A stretch of DNA of 64,000 nucleotides from Algoriphagus alkaliphilus (GCF_900103735.1 NZ_FMXE01000004.1:181882-245881), one strand, 5' to 3'; numbered from the stretch's first letter, positions 17,384-27,025 are shown. The notes: generated by a model from the sequence alone, not told the origin. Translations and numbers: made by a program.

Positions 17384-19861
17384 TTATTCCTGAGCAGATT
17401 TAGGCTCTGAAAATGTGAATTTGAGTGGATTGTCGACCTTGTTTTGAGTCAGAGCGATATTGAGTACCTCTCCCACTTTATCGACAAAATGGAATTCAAT
17501 TCCTTTAATATATTGCTGATCTATCTCTTCTATGTCCCGAAGATTTTTTCTGCAAAGAATGATTTCCCTTATTCCGGCACGTTTGGCAGCAAGGATTTTT
17601 TCCTTGATTCCCCCTACAGGCATCACTTTACCGATCAAGCTGATCTCTCCGGTCATTGCGACTTTTGATTTCACTTTACGTTGGGTGTACACTGAGGCCA
17701 TAGCTGTCAGCATGGTGATGCCGGCGGATGGTCCGTCTTTTGGTACAGCCCCTGCCGGAACGTGGATGTGAAGATCATATTGATCAAAAACACGGTGGTC
17801 AATACCTAAGGTTTCGGCTTTTGATTTCAGGTAAGAGAGTGCCGTCATGGCAGACTCTTTCATCACCTCTCCCAATTGACCTGACAGGGTCAATTTGCCT
17901 TTTCCCCGGCTAAGACTTGACTCAATGAAGAGAATTTCTCCTCCTACGCTCGTCCAGGCAAGCCCTGTCACTACACCTGCAATACTGTTATCCTGGTAGG
18001 TTTCTTTGTCAAAAATCTCGGAGCCGAGAATTTTACGAACTGCCGCCGGTGTTATTTTATGATCGTATTCCTCCTCCATTGCAATGGACTTGGCAATATT
18101 TCGTATCACTTTACCAATTGCCCGCTCCAAGCTTCTCACACCTGATTCGCGTGTATAGTCTTCGATGATTTTGGCCAATGCAGCCTTATCAAAGCTGATA
18201 TCTTTGGCTTTCAATCCATGTTCTTTTCGCTGCTTGGGTACAAGATGACGCTTGGCGATTTCCAGCTTTTCTTCCTGAGTATATCCCGACACTTCGATGA
18301 TCTCCATTCGGTCCCGCAAGGCAGGCTGAATCGTATCCAGAGAATTTGCTGTAGCTATAAACAGAACCTTGCTCAGGTCATATTCTACTTCCAGGTAGTT
18401 ATCCAGAAAAGCGAAATTTTGCTCCGGATCCAAGACCTCCAGAAATGCGGAAGAAGGGTCACCCCTGAAGTCAGAGGAAAGCTTATCAATCTCATCCAGC
18501 ACAAATACCGGGTTGGAGATTTTTACCTTTTTCATATTCTGAATGATCTTACCTGGCATCGCCCCGACATAGGTCTTTCGATGTCCACGGATCTCCGCTT
18601 CATCATGAAGACCTCCGAGTGACATTCGAATATATTTTCGCCCCAAAGCCGCAGCAACAGATTTACCAAGAGAAGTTTTACCTACGCCGGGAGGTCCGTA
18701 CAGGCAAAGAATCGGGCCTTTCAGGTCATTCTTTAATTTCAGTACGGCCAGGTATTCGATGATCCGCTCTTTTACTTTTTCCAAACCAAAATGATCCGCA
18801 TCAAGTACGGACTTGGCATGCTTTAGATCAAAATTATCAAGCGTAAACTCATTCCATGGCATATCTACCAAGGTTTCAGCATAGTTGAGCGCAATGGGAT
18901 ATTCAGCCGCGGCAGGATTGATCCGAAGGATTTTGTCCAGCTCTTTTTCAAAGTGCTTCTTGACTTCAATTGGCCAATGTTTCAATTCCCCTCTTTCTCT
19001 CAGATCCTCCACTTCTTTTTCAGGACCATCTTCTCCAAGCTCATCCTGCAGGACTTTCATCTGCTGACGCAGGAAATAGTCCCGCTGCTGCTGATCGATA
19101 TCTGTGTGTACTTTCTTGTGGATTTCAGACTTCAACTCCAGCATTTGGATGTCTTTCATCATGTATTCCAAAAGAAGGGTCGCACGCTCTATTCCGTCAT
19201 TGATCTCGATCAGGCGCTGCTTGGATTCTACAGGAGCGTTGATATTGGAAGAAAGGAAATGCGTCAGAAAAGGCGTGTTGTCAATATTATCCAAAGCCAC
19301 CTGAGCTTCGCGGGGAATCTCTGGGTTGAGATGAAGGATTTTGCTTGCAGCCTCTTTTAGAGATTCCTCCAGGGCTTTGATTTTTCTGGAGTTCTTCGGA
19401 AAACTTTCCTCCAAGTAATCAACCTTAGCCATGAAATAGGGATCGTCTGTGACTTGCTCCCGGATTTTAAAGCGCTTTTTGCCTTGAATAATGATCGTAG
19501 TGTTCCCATCAGGGAGCACGATCATTTTGATGATTTTGGCCAATGTTCCCACTTGGTAAATGTCTTCCCATCCAGGATCGTCATTGTTAGGGTTGATCTG
19601 TGCACATACTCCAATGAGCTTACTGCCCTTGTGGGCTTTCTTCACCAAGCGGATAGAACGTTGCCTACCCACGGTAATGGGAATAACTACACCGGGAAAA
19701 AGGACGGTATTCCGAACTGACAGAATGGGGATTTCTTCTTCAAAAGACTCATTGTTTGGATCACCTTCTTCCTCGTCAGTGATCAATTGGATGAGATCCC
19801 CCTCCCCAGCGTAATCACCGGACATGAGATTTTGAAATAAAGAATTTGCGAATTGGTTCAT
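17384..19861 (-). CDS. lon: Lon ATP-dependent protease
   Basis: The 825-residue LonA protein has an N-terminal substrate-binding domain (about 45-255, starting IPILSVRNTVLFPGVVIPI). A coiled linker with DYFLRQQMKVLQDELG follows, then the AAA+ core with Walker A GPPGVGKT at 389-396 and VFVLDEIDKL. The C-terminal protease has Ser712 in KDGPSAGITM and Lys755 in GGIKEK, the Ser-Lys dyad. It degrades damaged and regulatory proteins in the cytosol. A strong terminator follows. The gene is flanked by hslU and rseP in a proteolysis-rich neighbourhood. Confidence 0.97.
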   Translation of the reverse strand: MNQFANSLFQNLMSGDYAGEGDLIQLITDEEEGDPNNESFEEEIPILSVRNTVLFPGVVIPITVGRQRSIRLVKKAHKGSKLIGVCAQINPNNDDPGWEDIYQVGTLAKIIKMIVLPDGNTTIIIQGKKRFKIREQVTDDPYFMAKVDYLEESFPKNSRKIKALEESLKEAASKILHLNPEIPREAQVALDNIDNTPFLTHFLSSNINAPVESKQRLIEINDGIERATLLLEYMMKDIQMLELKSEIHKKVHTDIDQQQRDYFLRQQMKVLQDELGEDGPEKEVEDLRERGELKHWPIEVKKHFEKELDKILRINPAAAEYPIALNYAETLVDMPWNEFTLDNFDLKHAKSVLDADHFGLEKVKERIIEYLAVLKLKNDLKGPILCLYGPPGVGKTSLGKSVAAALGRKYIRMSLGGLHDEAEIRGHRKTYVGAMPGKIIQNMKKVKISNPVFVLDEIDKLSSDFRGDPSSAFLEVLDPEQNFAFLDNYLEVEYDLSKVLFIATANSLDTIQPALRDRMEIIEVSGYTQEEKLEIAKRHLVPKQRKEHGLKAKDISFDKAALAKIIEDYTRESGVRSLERAIGKVIRNIAKSIAMEEEYDHKITPAAVRKILGSEIFDKETYQDNSIAGVVTGLAWTSVGGEILFIESSLSRGKGKLTLSGQLGEVMKESAMTALSYLKSKAETLGIDHRVFDQYDLHIHVPAGAVPKDGPSAGITMLTAMASVYTQRKVKSKVAMTGEISLIGKVMPVGGIKEKILAAKRAGIREIILCRKNLRDIEEIDQQYIKGIEFHFVDKVGEVLNIALTQNKVDNPLKFTFSEPKSAQE

Positions 19862-20042
19862 ATAGACAGATTGACAGCCGGGCTGTCAGTGAATAGCTAA
19901 AATAAAAGAAGAACCCTCTATATACGAAGGTTCTCCCCAATAAGTCAAGGTCAATGCCAAAAGAGGATCGGGTCAAATTGGCAGATAAGATGCCGAATAA
20001 ATTGCGCTTATATCGGATTGTTAGGCTTTGATTGGATAATGA

Positions 20043-21356
20043 TCAACTAAACAACTTCAAAATATCATTCCCAATAGCGAAGACCATCAAGGCCAACAAA
20101 ATCACCATGCCGACTTTCTGCGCATTTTCCAGAAACTTATCAGATGGAGTTCGGCCGGAAACCATTTCATAAAGCAAGAATACCACATGCCCACCGTCAA
20201 GAGCAGGAATCGGAAGCAAGTTCATAAAGGCTAGAATCATCGAAATCAAACCAGTAATACTCCAAAATTTCACCCAGTCCCAAGTGGAACCGTAGATTTT
20301 CGCCATGCCTACCGGACCACTTACGTTTTTGGCGGAAACTTCCCCTGTGAACATTTTACCCAAGGCTCGGGCATTCACGATTACCACACCAAATGCTCTG
20401 GAAGTCCCTTTACTGATTGCTTCCCCAAAGCCAAATTGCCTACGCGTTGGCTCAAGGAGTGTCTGTACAGCGATGCCAATTCGGGCTTCATTCGTAACCG
20501 CAATTGCCAAGGTGTCTATTCCGGCTTCATTTTGTCTGACCACTTGTGCCGTCTTTCCCACCAAAGGCTGAAGTGCTGACTGCATCTCATCGAAATACTC
20601 GATCGGCTGATTGTTGACCGCCAGAATTCTATCTCCCGGCTTTATTCCCGCAGATTCTGCGCCGCTTCCTTTGTCCACTGCACCCACTTCAAACGGAAAG
20701 CGGATCTGAACAAATTTGCTAAATGACTCCTCGCTATTAAAGGTGTTAATAAATCCACGCGGGATGTCAATTTTAATTTGCTCACCATTTCGATCTACCG
20801 TGTAGTAGCCGTTTTCGCTAAGCAAAACCGAACCGCTCGTCAAGTCGTTGATTCCCTGATAGGGTTCCCCGTTGATGTATAGGACTTTATCGCCGGTTTT
20901 AAAGCCAATAGCTTCCCCGTATTCATAGGCTACGATCCCGTTTTGGATGACCTGATCTCTGGAATAGAAGGTTTCTCCGTTTTTGTAAACCAAAACCACA
21001 AAAATGATAATCCCGGTGACCACATTGACAATGATCCCACCCAGCATTACGATCAATCGCTGCCAGGCCGGCTTGGACCGAAATTCCCAAGGCTGCGGCT
21101 CGGAAGACATCTGGTCGGTATCCATGGACTCATCTACCATTCCGGAGATCTTCACAAATCCTCCCAAAGGAATCGCCCCTATCGAATATTCGGTTTCTCC
21201 CCACTGGAATCCAGCAATTTTGGGAGGAAAACCGATTGAAAATTTCTCTACTCTCATGCCAAACATCTTGGCTGTAAGCAAGTGACCCAATTCATGAAGC
21301 CCTACCAGGATCGATAATCCCAGGAGCAATTGGCCCACCATAATCAATGTTTCCAT
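20043..21356 (-). CDS. rseP: RseP-type site-2 intramembrane metalloprotease
   Basis: This 437-residue membrane protein has the zinc motif HELGH at 21-25 in its first helix. Two PDZ domains lie in the periplasmic part (around FETGDKVLYINGEPYQG and AGIKPGDRILAVNNQPI). The last helices contain the third ligand in MNLLPIPALDGGH. Site-2 proteases cut anti-sigma factors or signal peptides in the membrane. Its start overlaps the stop of dxr by one base (TAATG), so the two are coupled, an order widely found in Bacteroidota. Confidence 0.93.
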   Translation of the reverse strand: METLIMVGQLLLGLSILVGLHELGHLLTAKMFGMRVEKFSIGFPPKIAGFQWGETEYSIGAIPLGGFVKISGMVDESMDTDQMSSEPQPWEFRSKPAWQRLIVMLGGIIVNVVTGIIIFVVLVYKNGETFYSRDQVIQNGIVAYEYGEAIGFKTGDKVLYINGEPYQGINDLTSGSVLLSENGYYTVDRNGEQIKIDIPRGFINTFNSEESFSKFVQIRFPFEVGAVDKGSGAESAGIKPGDRILAVNNQPIEYFDEMQSALQPLVGKTAQVVRQNEAGIDTLAIAVTNEARIGIAVQTLLEPTRRQFGFGEAISKGTSRAFGVVIVNARALGKMFTGEVSAKNVSGPVGMAKIYGSTWDWVKFWSITGLISMILAFMNLLPIPALDGGHVVFLLYEMVSGRTPSDKFLENAQKVGMVILLALMVFAIGNDILKLFS

Positions 21357-22522
21357 TATTTTCTACGCTTAATTAGTTGTGTTGTAATTTCTCTTGACTC
21401 CTGATCGGTAGCTATGTAATCTTCCAAAGTAGGATGTGCAAGAAAGGTTGCTTTTGCCAAAGTATCGGCTATCAGGTCAGACATCTCCAAAAATCCCACT
21501 TCCTTGTTTAAGAAAGCCGCCACAGCAATTTCGTTGGAAGCGTTTAGGATACATGGAGCGTTTCCTCCCTTTGCTAAAGCATCAAATGCCAGCTGAAGGT
21601 TCCTGAAAGTTTTCAAATCCGGCTGCTCAAACGTCAGTTGTGGATAGTTCATGAAGTCAAATCGCTCGAAATCGCTTTTCAACCGATACGGAAAACTCAA
21701 GGCAAACTGAATCGGGATACGCATATCCGGTAAGCCAAGTTGTGCCTTGATCGATCCGTCTTCAAATTGTACCAAAGAATGGATGATACTTTGGGGATGA
21801 ACGATGACTTCGATCTGTTCGGTTTTCAAGCCAAAAAGCCACTTTGCTTCGATTACCTCCAAGCCTTTATTCATCAGCGAGGCGGAGTCAATGGTGATTT
21901 TGGCACCCATATCCCAGTTGGGGTGTTTCAAAGCTTGCTCAAGGGTGACAGTTTCGAGAAAAGCTCGATCTTTCCCACGAAATGGCCCGCCCGAAGCAGT
22001 CAGGATTATTTTCTCAATCGGATTTTGATATTCACCGACAAGACACTGGAAAATCGCCGAGTGCTCTGAATCTACAGGGAAAATATTAACCCGGTTTTCT
22101 TTGGCCAAAGCGGTAATTATCTCTCCCGCTACGACCATCGTCTCTTTGTTTGCCAGTGCAATCTGCTTTCCCGCTTTGATTGCATTTACCGTTGGAATCA
22201 ATCCCGAATAGCCTACCAATGCGGTAAGCACCACATCAATGGTTTCCATTTCTACGATTTGTGCAATAGCTTTTTGCCCGGCAAAAACTTTGATATCGTG
22301 GGGAAGCAAGGCCGCTTTGACTTTTTGATAATTGTCCTCATTCCCGATCACCACGGCGTTTGGATTGAATTCCAGCGCTTGGGCAATCAGCAAGTCACAA
22401 TTATTTTGAGCCGTGAGTACTTCAACTAAAAAATCTTCGGGATGTTGCCGAATCACCTCGAGGGTTTGAGTGCCAATGCTTCCGGTACTGCCCAAGATGG
22501 CTACGCGCTTTTTATCTGTCAT
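21356..22522 (-). CDS. dxr: 1-deoxy-D-xylulose 5-phosphate reductoisomerase
   Basis: The 388-residue enzyme of the MEP isoprenoid pathway has the NADPH loop GSTGSIGTQT at 11-20. The metal-binding acids are in VDSEHSAIFQ, the flexible loop ASGGPFRG covers the active site, and NKGLEVIEAKWLF and HPQSIIHSLVQF are signature stretches. It converts DXP to MEP using NADPH and a divalent metal. It is the first gene of a dxr-rseP operon. The length and all signatures are intact. Confidence 0.96.
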   Translation of the reverse strand: MTDKKRVAILGSTGSIGTQTLEVIRQHPEDFLVEVLTAQNNCDLLIAQALEFNPNAVVIGNEDNYQKVKAALLPHDIKVFAGQKAIAQIVEMETIDVVLTALVGYSGLIPTVNAIKAGKQIALANKETMVVAGEIITALAKENRVNIFPVDSEHSAIFQCLVGEYQNPIEKIILTASGGPFRGKDRAFLETVTLEQALKHPNWDMGAKITIDSASLMNKGLEVIEAKWLFGLKTEQIEVIVHPQSIIHSLVQFEDGSIKAQLGLPDMRIPIQFALSFPYRLKSDFERFDFMNYPQLTFEQPDLKTFRNLQLAFDALAKGGNAPCILNASNEIAVAAFLNKEVGFLEMSDLIADTLAKATFLAHPTLEDYIATDQESREITTQLIKRRK

Positions 22523-22743
22523 TCGAAGGGGGTTACATTCCGATTCAAAACTCTGTCATTTGGCTAAAGTTCGGTTTCGGGATGACAAAATTACCAATTG
22601 ACCAGACTTTTCCTTGTACAATTCGTCACTTTTTGGGGAATGGGATGATTTTTGGTTTTTTTTATTCCTGGATCATCTTAAAAAATGTGAAGTAATACAG
22701 GCCCAGAAACTATCAGTGCGCTTATTGAGTAACTTACCATACT

Positions 22744-24189
22744 ATGAACTCACTCATCAAATCTATCGGATTACCTTTTCTGGCAGGGATTGCCGGAGCG
22801 GCTTGTTGGTCTTTCCTTGAAATTAATCCTGCTCAGACCAGTGAGATTGGATCGGCAAATTACCCAAATACAGAGATGCAATTTACTTCTGCGTTTCGCC
22901 CGGTGACTCAAGCAGATGGATTAACGCTACCCGTTTCCTTCGTCGAAGCTTCGCAAAACAGCACCGAGTCGGTCGTTTTCATCAAAAATTTTTCCGGAAC
23001 CGATCCGAGACGCTACAGCATGTTTGATTATTTCTTCGGCACAGGGCCCACCCAGCAGGTCAGCACCGGATCAGGAGTGATTATCTCCAAGGATGGGTAC
23101 ATCATCACCAACAACCACGTGATCGATCGTGCCGAGACCATCGAGGTGGTCCATCAAAAACGAACCTACTCCGCCAAACTGGTCGGAACTGACAAAAACA
23201 CAGACATCGCAGTCCTCAAAATCGAAGCAACAAATCTACCCGAAATCAAGCGTGGCAACAGTCGAAGTCTCCAAATCGGTGAGTGGGTTTTGGCTGTTGG
23301 TAATCCATTTAACCTGAAATCCACTGTCACTGCAGGGATTGTGTCAGCTAAGGAGCGACAAATCAATATTCTCGGTGGAGATTTTCCATTGGAAAGTTTC
23401 ATCCAAACCGACGCAGCGATCAACCCCGGAAACTCAGGAGGGGCTTTGGTCAACATAAAAGGCGAATTAGTCGGAATCAACACGGCGATACTTTCCCGTT
23501 CCGGTTCATACACTGGCTACGGATTCGCAGTACCCGTAGATATCGCCCTGAAAATCGCCAATGACCTGATCAAGTTCGGAGAAGTTCAAAAGGCCATCCC
23601 GGGAATCGACGTTGTCGAATTGACACCCGAACTGGCGGAGGAAATGAAATTGAAATCACTGGACGGAGTAATTGTCACTCATATTCTAAGAGGAGGTTCT
23701 GCGGAAAAAGTCGGAATGCAAAAGGATGATGTCATCATCAAAATCGACGATTGGAAAATCACCGGAAAAGGAAGCTTTGAAGAGGCACTTTCCTATTTCT
23801 ATCCCGGAAGCAAAGTTACGGTTGAATTCATGAGAAATGGCAATTTGAAAACCGCCCAACTCACCCTTCAGAATCTCGAAGGAGGAGAAGGCGAGATTAA
23901 GCGGGAATTTTTCACTTCGGTGCTTCTGGGTGCCAAATTGGAGTCTGTAAATACAATCGAAAAAGACCGTCTCAAAGTACATTACGGAATCAAGATCACC
24001 TCCATGACCCACGGATATTTACGTGACTTGGGATTCCGGGATGGCTTTGTGATTACACATATCAATCAGATTCCTGCCAAAGACCCAAAAATTGCAGGAA
24101 AATACCTGGAGGAATTCAGTGGAAAGCTGAGACTGGAAGGCGTGGCACCAAATGGTCAGCCTTTCATGCAGAGCTACAATGTGAGGTAA
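22744..24189 (+). CDS. Second DegP/HtrA-type periplasmic serine protease
   Basis: The 481-residue paralogue of the protease at 9273 has an N-terminal helix (IGLPFLAGIAGAACWSFL). The catalytic His is in GYIITNNHVID, Asp in NTDIAVLKI and Ser231 in NPGNSGGAL. One clear PDZ domain follows (residues about 272-370, KAIPGIDVVELTPELAEEM) and then a second diverged one ending APNGQPFMQSYNVR. Identical stretches with the first copy (GEWVLAVGNPFNL, STVTAGI) show common descent. It lies divergent from dxr-rseP, consistent with a joint envelope-quality role (inferred). Confidence 0.92.
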   Translation: MNSLIKSIGLPFLAGIAGAACWSFLEINPAQTSEIGSANYPNTEMQFTSAFRPVTQADGLTLPVSFVEASQNSTESVVFIKNFSGTDPRRYSMFDYFFGTGPTQQVSTGSGVIISKDGYIITNNHVIDRAETIEVVHQKRTYSAKLVGTDKNTDIAVLKIEATNLPEIKRGNSRSLQIGEWVLAVGNPFNLKSTVTAGIVSAKERQINILGGDFPLESFIQTDAAINPGNSGGALVNIKGELVGINTAILSRSGSYTGYGFAVPVDIALKIANDLIKFGEVQKAIPGIDVVELTPELAEEMKLKSLDGVIVTHILRGGSAEKVGMQKDDVIIKIDDWKITGKGSFEEALSYFYPGSKVTVEFMRNGNLKTAQLTLQNLEGGEGEIKREFFTSVLLGAKLESVNTIEKDRLKVHYGIKITSMTHGYLRDLGFRDGFVITHINQIPAKDPKIAGKYLEEFSGKLRLEGVAPNGQPFMQSYNVR

Positions 24190-24234
24190 TTTCAGAACTG
24201 ATTAACTTTCGTTAGAAACTTAGTATATTCAATT

Positions 24235-24570
24235 ATGCAACCGGATTTGAATAAGCTCTTGGACTTGGAAAAATTAATACCCCTTTTGGAAAACCATCAG
24301 GTAAATAAAGCCTATTTATTTGGGTCTATTCTTAATGAAAATTTTGACTCAAATACCAGCGATTTTGACTTTTTGGTAGAAATCGATGAAGCCGATCCGT
24401 TGGTAAAAGGTGAGCTATTAATAAGTCTTTGGGATAAATTGGAAAGTTTGACTAATCGGAAAGTGGATCTTCTTACTCCTGAGAGTTTGACAAATCCAAT
24501 TCTAAAGAAATCGATTGATGCCAATAAAATGAAGATCTATGACAGATCGGGAGCAGAAGTATTTGATTGA
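24235..24570 (+). CDS. MNT-type nucleotidyltransferase (MntA-like antitoxin)
   Basis: This 111-residue minimal nucleotidyltransferase has the signature LFGSILNEN followed by SDFDFLVEI, the G-S-x(n)-D-x-D pattern that binds metal and NTP. The later acidic residue is in NRKVDLLTPE. In MNT/HEPN modules this protein inactivates the HEPN RNase by AMPylating a tyrosine. It overlaps the next gene by 32 bases, a strong sign of a coupled module. Motifs are intact, so the enzyme is likely active. Confidence 0.85.
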   Translation: MQPDLNKLLDLEKLIPLLENHQVNKAYLFGSILNENFDSNTSDFDFLVEIDEADPLVKGELLISLWDKLESLTNRKVDLLTPESLTNPILKKSIDANKMKIYDRSGAEVFD

Positions 24571-24874
24571 TATCATTAATTCATGTTTAAGAATTGAGAG
24601 TTTCTTGTCAAATCAATCTTTCGGTGAATTTTCGGTAGATATCAAAACACAATCAGCAGTAGAAAGACAACTTGGGATAATAGGCGAGGTTTTGAGTCAA
24701 CTTAGAAAAGCAGAGTCAAACCTTAAATTTACAAGTCAATCAGAAATAATTGGATTGAGAAATCGATTGATCCATGCTTATGATGGGATTGATCTCACAA
24801 TAATTTGGGCGATCGCTAAAACCCATCTCCCAAAATTAAAAGTAGAAGTAACAGAAAAACTAAACTCAAAATGA
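24539..24874 (+). CDS. HEPN-domain RNase toxin (HepT, DUF86)
   Basis: This 111-residue all-helical protein carries RNRLIHAYDGID near residue 78. This is the R-x(4)-H-x-Y motif of DUF86 HEPN RNases, where the Arg and His cut RNA and the Tyr is the AMPylation target of the partner. It follows the MNT gene with a 32-base overlap. Its TGA stop lies within ATGAAA, the start of a tandem repeat array (24871). The gene after the array encodes another HEPN-like protein. Confidence 0.85.
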   Translation: MTDREQKYLIDIINSCLRIESFLSNQSFGEFSVDIKTQSAVERQLGIIGEVLSQLRKAESNLKFTSQSEIIGLRNRLIHAYDGIDLTIIWAIAKTHLPKLKVEVTEKLNSK

Positions 24875-25307
24875 AATCGAGCAAGTTTAAGACGACACAC
24901 GGGGAATTGATTATCCGTAATGCGAGAATCTCCCGGAGAAAAATCGGGATGCTACCCTGCCGGCAGGCCGGTCTGGCCTTTAAAAATCAAATTATAAACA
25001 GATGAAATCGAGCATGACTAAAAAGTCACACACTGGGATGATTATCGACCATGCGAAGATTCCCTGTCCGACTACAGGCGGGCATGTGGCCTCTAAAAAA
25101 CAAAAAATAAACACATGAAATGCCCATAATCCCGTAGGTACGGGATCACACAGGGGGATGCCCCGATCTATCGGGGCAGGGCATTCCATGTGGTAAATAA
25201 AAATCAATTCATATACACATGAAATGCCCATGAGAAAGGCTTCTCACACAGGGGAATGATTATCCAGGGCATTCCATCTGACCATTAAAAAACAAAAATA
25301 TAAACAG
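24871..25307 (+). repeat. ATGAAA-bounded hairpin repeat, locus B (four tandem units)
   Basis: Units begin at 24871, 25002, 25115 and 25219 (131, 113, 104 and 89 bases), each at ATGAAA. The array ends at ATGAAA at 25308, the start of the next gene. Hairpins at the same slot are GACTAAAAAGTC (25016-25027), ATCCCGTAGGTACGGGAT (25129-25146) and GAGAAAGGCTTCTC (25232-25245), all different but self-complementary. Unit 1 is degenerate at this slot. Unit 3 has a second palindrome, GCCCCGATCTATCGGGGC (25160-25177). Units 1 and 2 are also open as 44- and 37-codon frames whose TGA overlaps the next ATG. Confidence 0.85.
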
Positions 25308-25724
25308 ATGAAAACCCTACCCCAAACCTGCGAGGAATGCCTGGAAAAATTTAGCAACGCATTGGAAGAGCTTGTGATTTTTGCCAGTCGAGGTGACAAA
25401 TCCGGATACACTGAAACTCAGTCCAGGGATTTGATCAGAAATTTTGAAATAACCCATGAATTGGCACTGAAAGTGATCGCCAAGTTTTTTGAAAAGCATA
25501 AAAAGGGCCCTTTCTCAGGATCGAGAGACGCCACGGTTGAGGCTTTTCACGCCGAACTCATCGACGATGGCAAAGGCTGGCTGGACATGATCATCGACCG
25601 GATTCAGTACAATCCGGTATACAACATTGACTCTCAGGCTACTTTTCTGTCAAACATCCGAAAAAAATACATCCGTCTACTGGAGCGGTTCGAACGAACA
25701 ATGACAAAAAAGCTGGAGGAGTGA
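25308..25724 (+). CDS. HI0074-family HEPN-like protein, orphan
   Basis: This 138-residue helical protein fits the nucleotidyltransferase substrate-binding (HI0074) family. It has an N-terminal helix with EECLEKFSNALEELV, then RDLIRNFEITHELALKVIAKFFE, then the signature AFHAELIDDGKGWLDMIIDR and a closing helix with YIRLLERFE. Family members normally pair with a minimal nucleotidyltransferase (HI0073 type) as a two-subunit module. No such gene follows. The only nucleotidyltransferase nearby is the MntA-like protein upstream, which already has a HEPN partner. The gene starts exactly at the end of the repeat array. Confidence 0.75.
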   Translation: MKTLPQTCEECLEKFSNALEELVIFASRGDKSGYTETQSRDLIRNFEITHELALKVIAKFFEKHKKGPFSGSRDATVEAFHAELIDDGKGWLDMIIDRIQYNPVYNIDSQATFLSNIRKKYIRLLERFERTMTKKLEE

Positions 25725-25972
25725 AGGGCCTAATCAGTATGCAGTGACAGTAGGCAAGTAGGCAGTGGCAGTAGGTGGAAAAATTGCCACTCCCAAATTG
25801 ATGATTATTTTCTGAAAATTAGGAAGAGAGATCTGCGAAAATCTGTGTCTTTTTCTGTGATAATCTGCGGGAAATAATTTCAAAAAAGCCCGATCTATCG
25901 ACCAGGCCAAGTAATTTTTCAATCCGGCACGTCGGTCAAGTTCTTCCAATCTGGAATTTTTCAATCTTCCAA

Positions 25973-27025
25973 TCATCTGAACATAAACCCTGAAGGCCCT
26001 CTGCCCACTTCCAACTTTTTCACGGCTACGCCAGCTTTACTGAATATAGCCACTTCACCGTTGCCCTGAAATCCTTTCGAATTCGAAACGTAGATTTCCT
26101 TCCGATCCTTATCGTAGCCCAATCCATAAAAGCCTGAACCCGTCTTCCAGCTCGGAATCAGTGTGCTGTCATAGATCGAAACCACCGCAATCCCATCATT
26201 ATAATTCGGCCAACCTGTGCTGGTCAAAATATAAATTCTGTCGTCCTCACCCAAAGCAATTCGCCCGGTTGCTTTGGAAAGTGGCAATTCACGAAATTCC
26301 TTTTTGGTCAGATTTTCCCTGTGAAACGATTGGAAGTAAATTTTTTCGGAATCATAAGAATACACCCACAAATCTCCCCGCTGCTCAAAAAACTGAACTG
26401 GCTTACCTTCAACATCGATTGTTTTGGTGAGCGTTTCAGTATCAGCATCGATGATTTCAATTTTCCCTCCTTCTGATCCGGCCACAAATACATATTTACC
26501 CGAAGTGAATAAGTCCTCGGGCTTATTGGATACTTTGATTTTTTTCTTGACAGTACCCCCATCCAAACCGATAACTACAGCAACGTAGGAATCCGGTGTT
26601 TTAAAGCTCGCATCGTATGGGCCATAGTCGGAGATAAACAATTTTCCACGGGAAGTTGCCAATGACCTCGGCTGATTCAGATCTCCGATCACTGCACCCC
26701 TTGATTTGAAGTCTCCCGGGTTGACGATTTCCACTTTTCCGGTGTTTGCGACCAGATAAAGACGATCCTCCTCCAAAACCATATCTTCCAAAAGCCCGGC
26801 AAAAGGACGGTTGTTTTCGGCTTCAAACACATTCACTTTCGCCGTACCGGTAACTGGGTCAAAATGAAACACTTCTCCGTCATTGGCCCCGAAGGCACCT
26901 TCATTCATGATCAATATTCCGGTATCATAGACCCCAAGGGGTCGTTCACTTCCTGACTCGTTGCAGGAAAAGAGCAGGAAAATCAGAGCCAAAGCTCCAA
27001 ATTGGTTTTTCAAGGTAAACTTCAT
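25973..27025 (-). CDS. BtuG-like surface beta-propeller lipoprotein
   Basis: The 350-residue protein has a lipoprotein signal (ALALIFLLFSCNES-type, Cys near 21). The mature part is built of repeating propeller blades of the YncE/DUF5074 kind (GTAKVNVFEAENNRPF, GKVEIVNPGDF, GKIEIIDADTET, GEVAIFSKAGVAV). It overlaps the stop of the TonB receptor gene by four bases and lies behind the B12 riboswitch. In Bacteroides, BtuG propellers cap BtuB and catch cobalamin at the cell surface (known for the family). The same role here is an inference from fold and context. Confidence 0.75.
   Translation of the reverse strand: MKFTLKNQFGALALIFLLFSCNESGSERPLGVYDTGILIMNEGAFGANDGEVFHFDPVTGTAKVNVFEAENNRPFAGLLEDMVLEEDRLYLVANTGKVEIVNPGDFKSRGAVIGDLNQPRSLATSRGKLFISDYGPYDASFKTPDSYVAVVIGLDGGTVKKKIKVSNKPEDLFTSGKYVFVAGSEGGKIEIIDADTETLTKTIDVEGKPVQFFEQRGDLWVYSYDSEKIYFQSFHRENLTKKEFRELPLSKATGRIALGEDDRIYILTSTGWPNYNDGIAVVSIYDSTLIPSWKTGSGFYGLGYDKDRKEIYVSNSKGFQGNGEVAIFSKAGVAVKKLEVGRGPSGFMFR

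Noticed and set aside
24871..25307. Tandem array read as a CRISPR
   Set aside because: Unit lengths vary from 89 to 131 bases, there is no short constant repeat with unique spacers of equal size, and no cas gene is present. The similarity is between whole units.
25734..25976. 80-codon minus-strand frame after the HI0074-like gene
   Set aside because: It is made of low-complexity spacer words (GTAGGCA, TTCCAATCT) with no regular protein pattern, and ends against the propeller gene. Treated as spacer.
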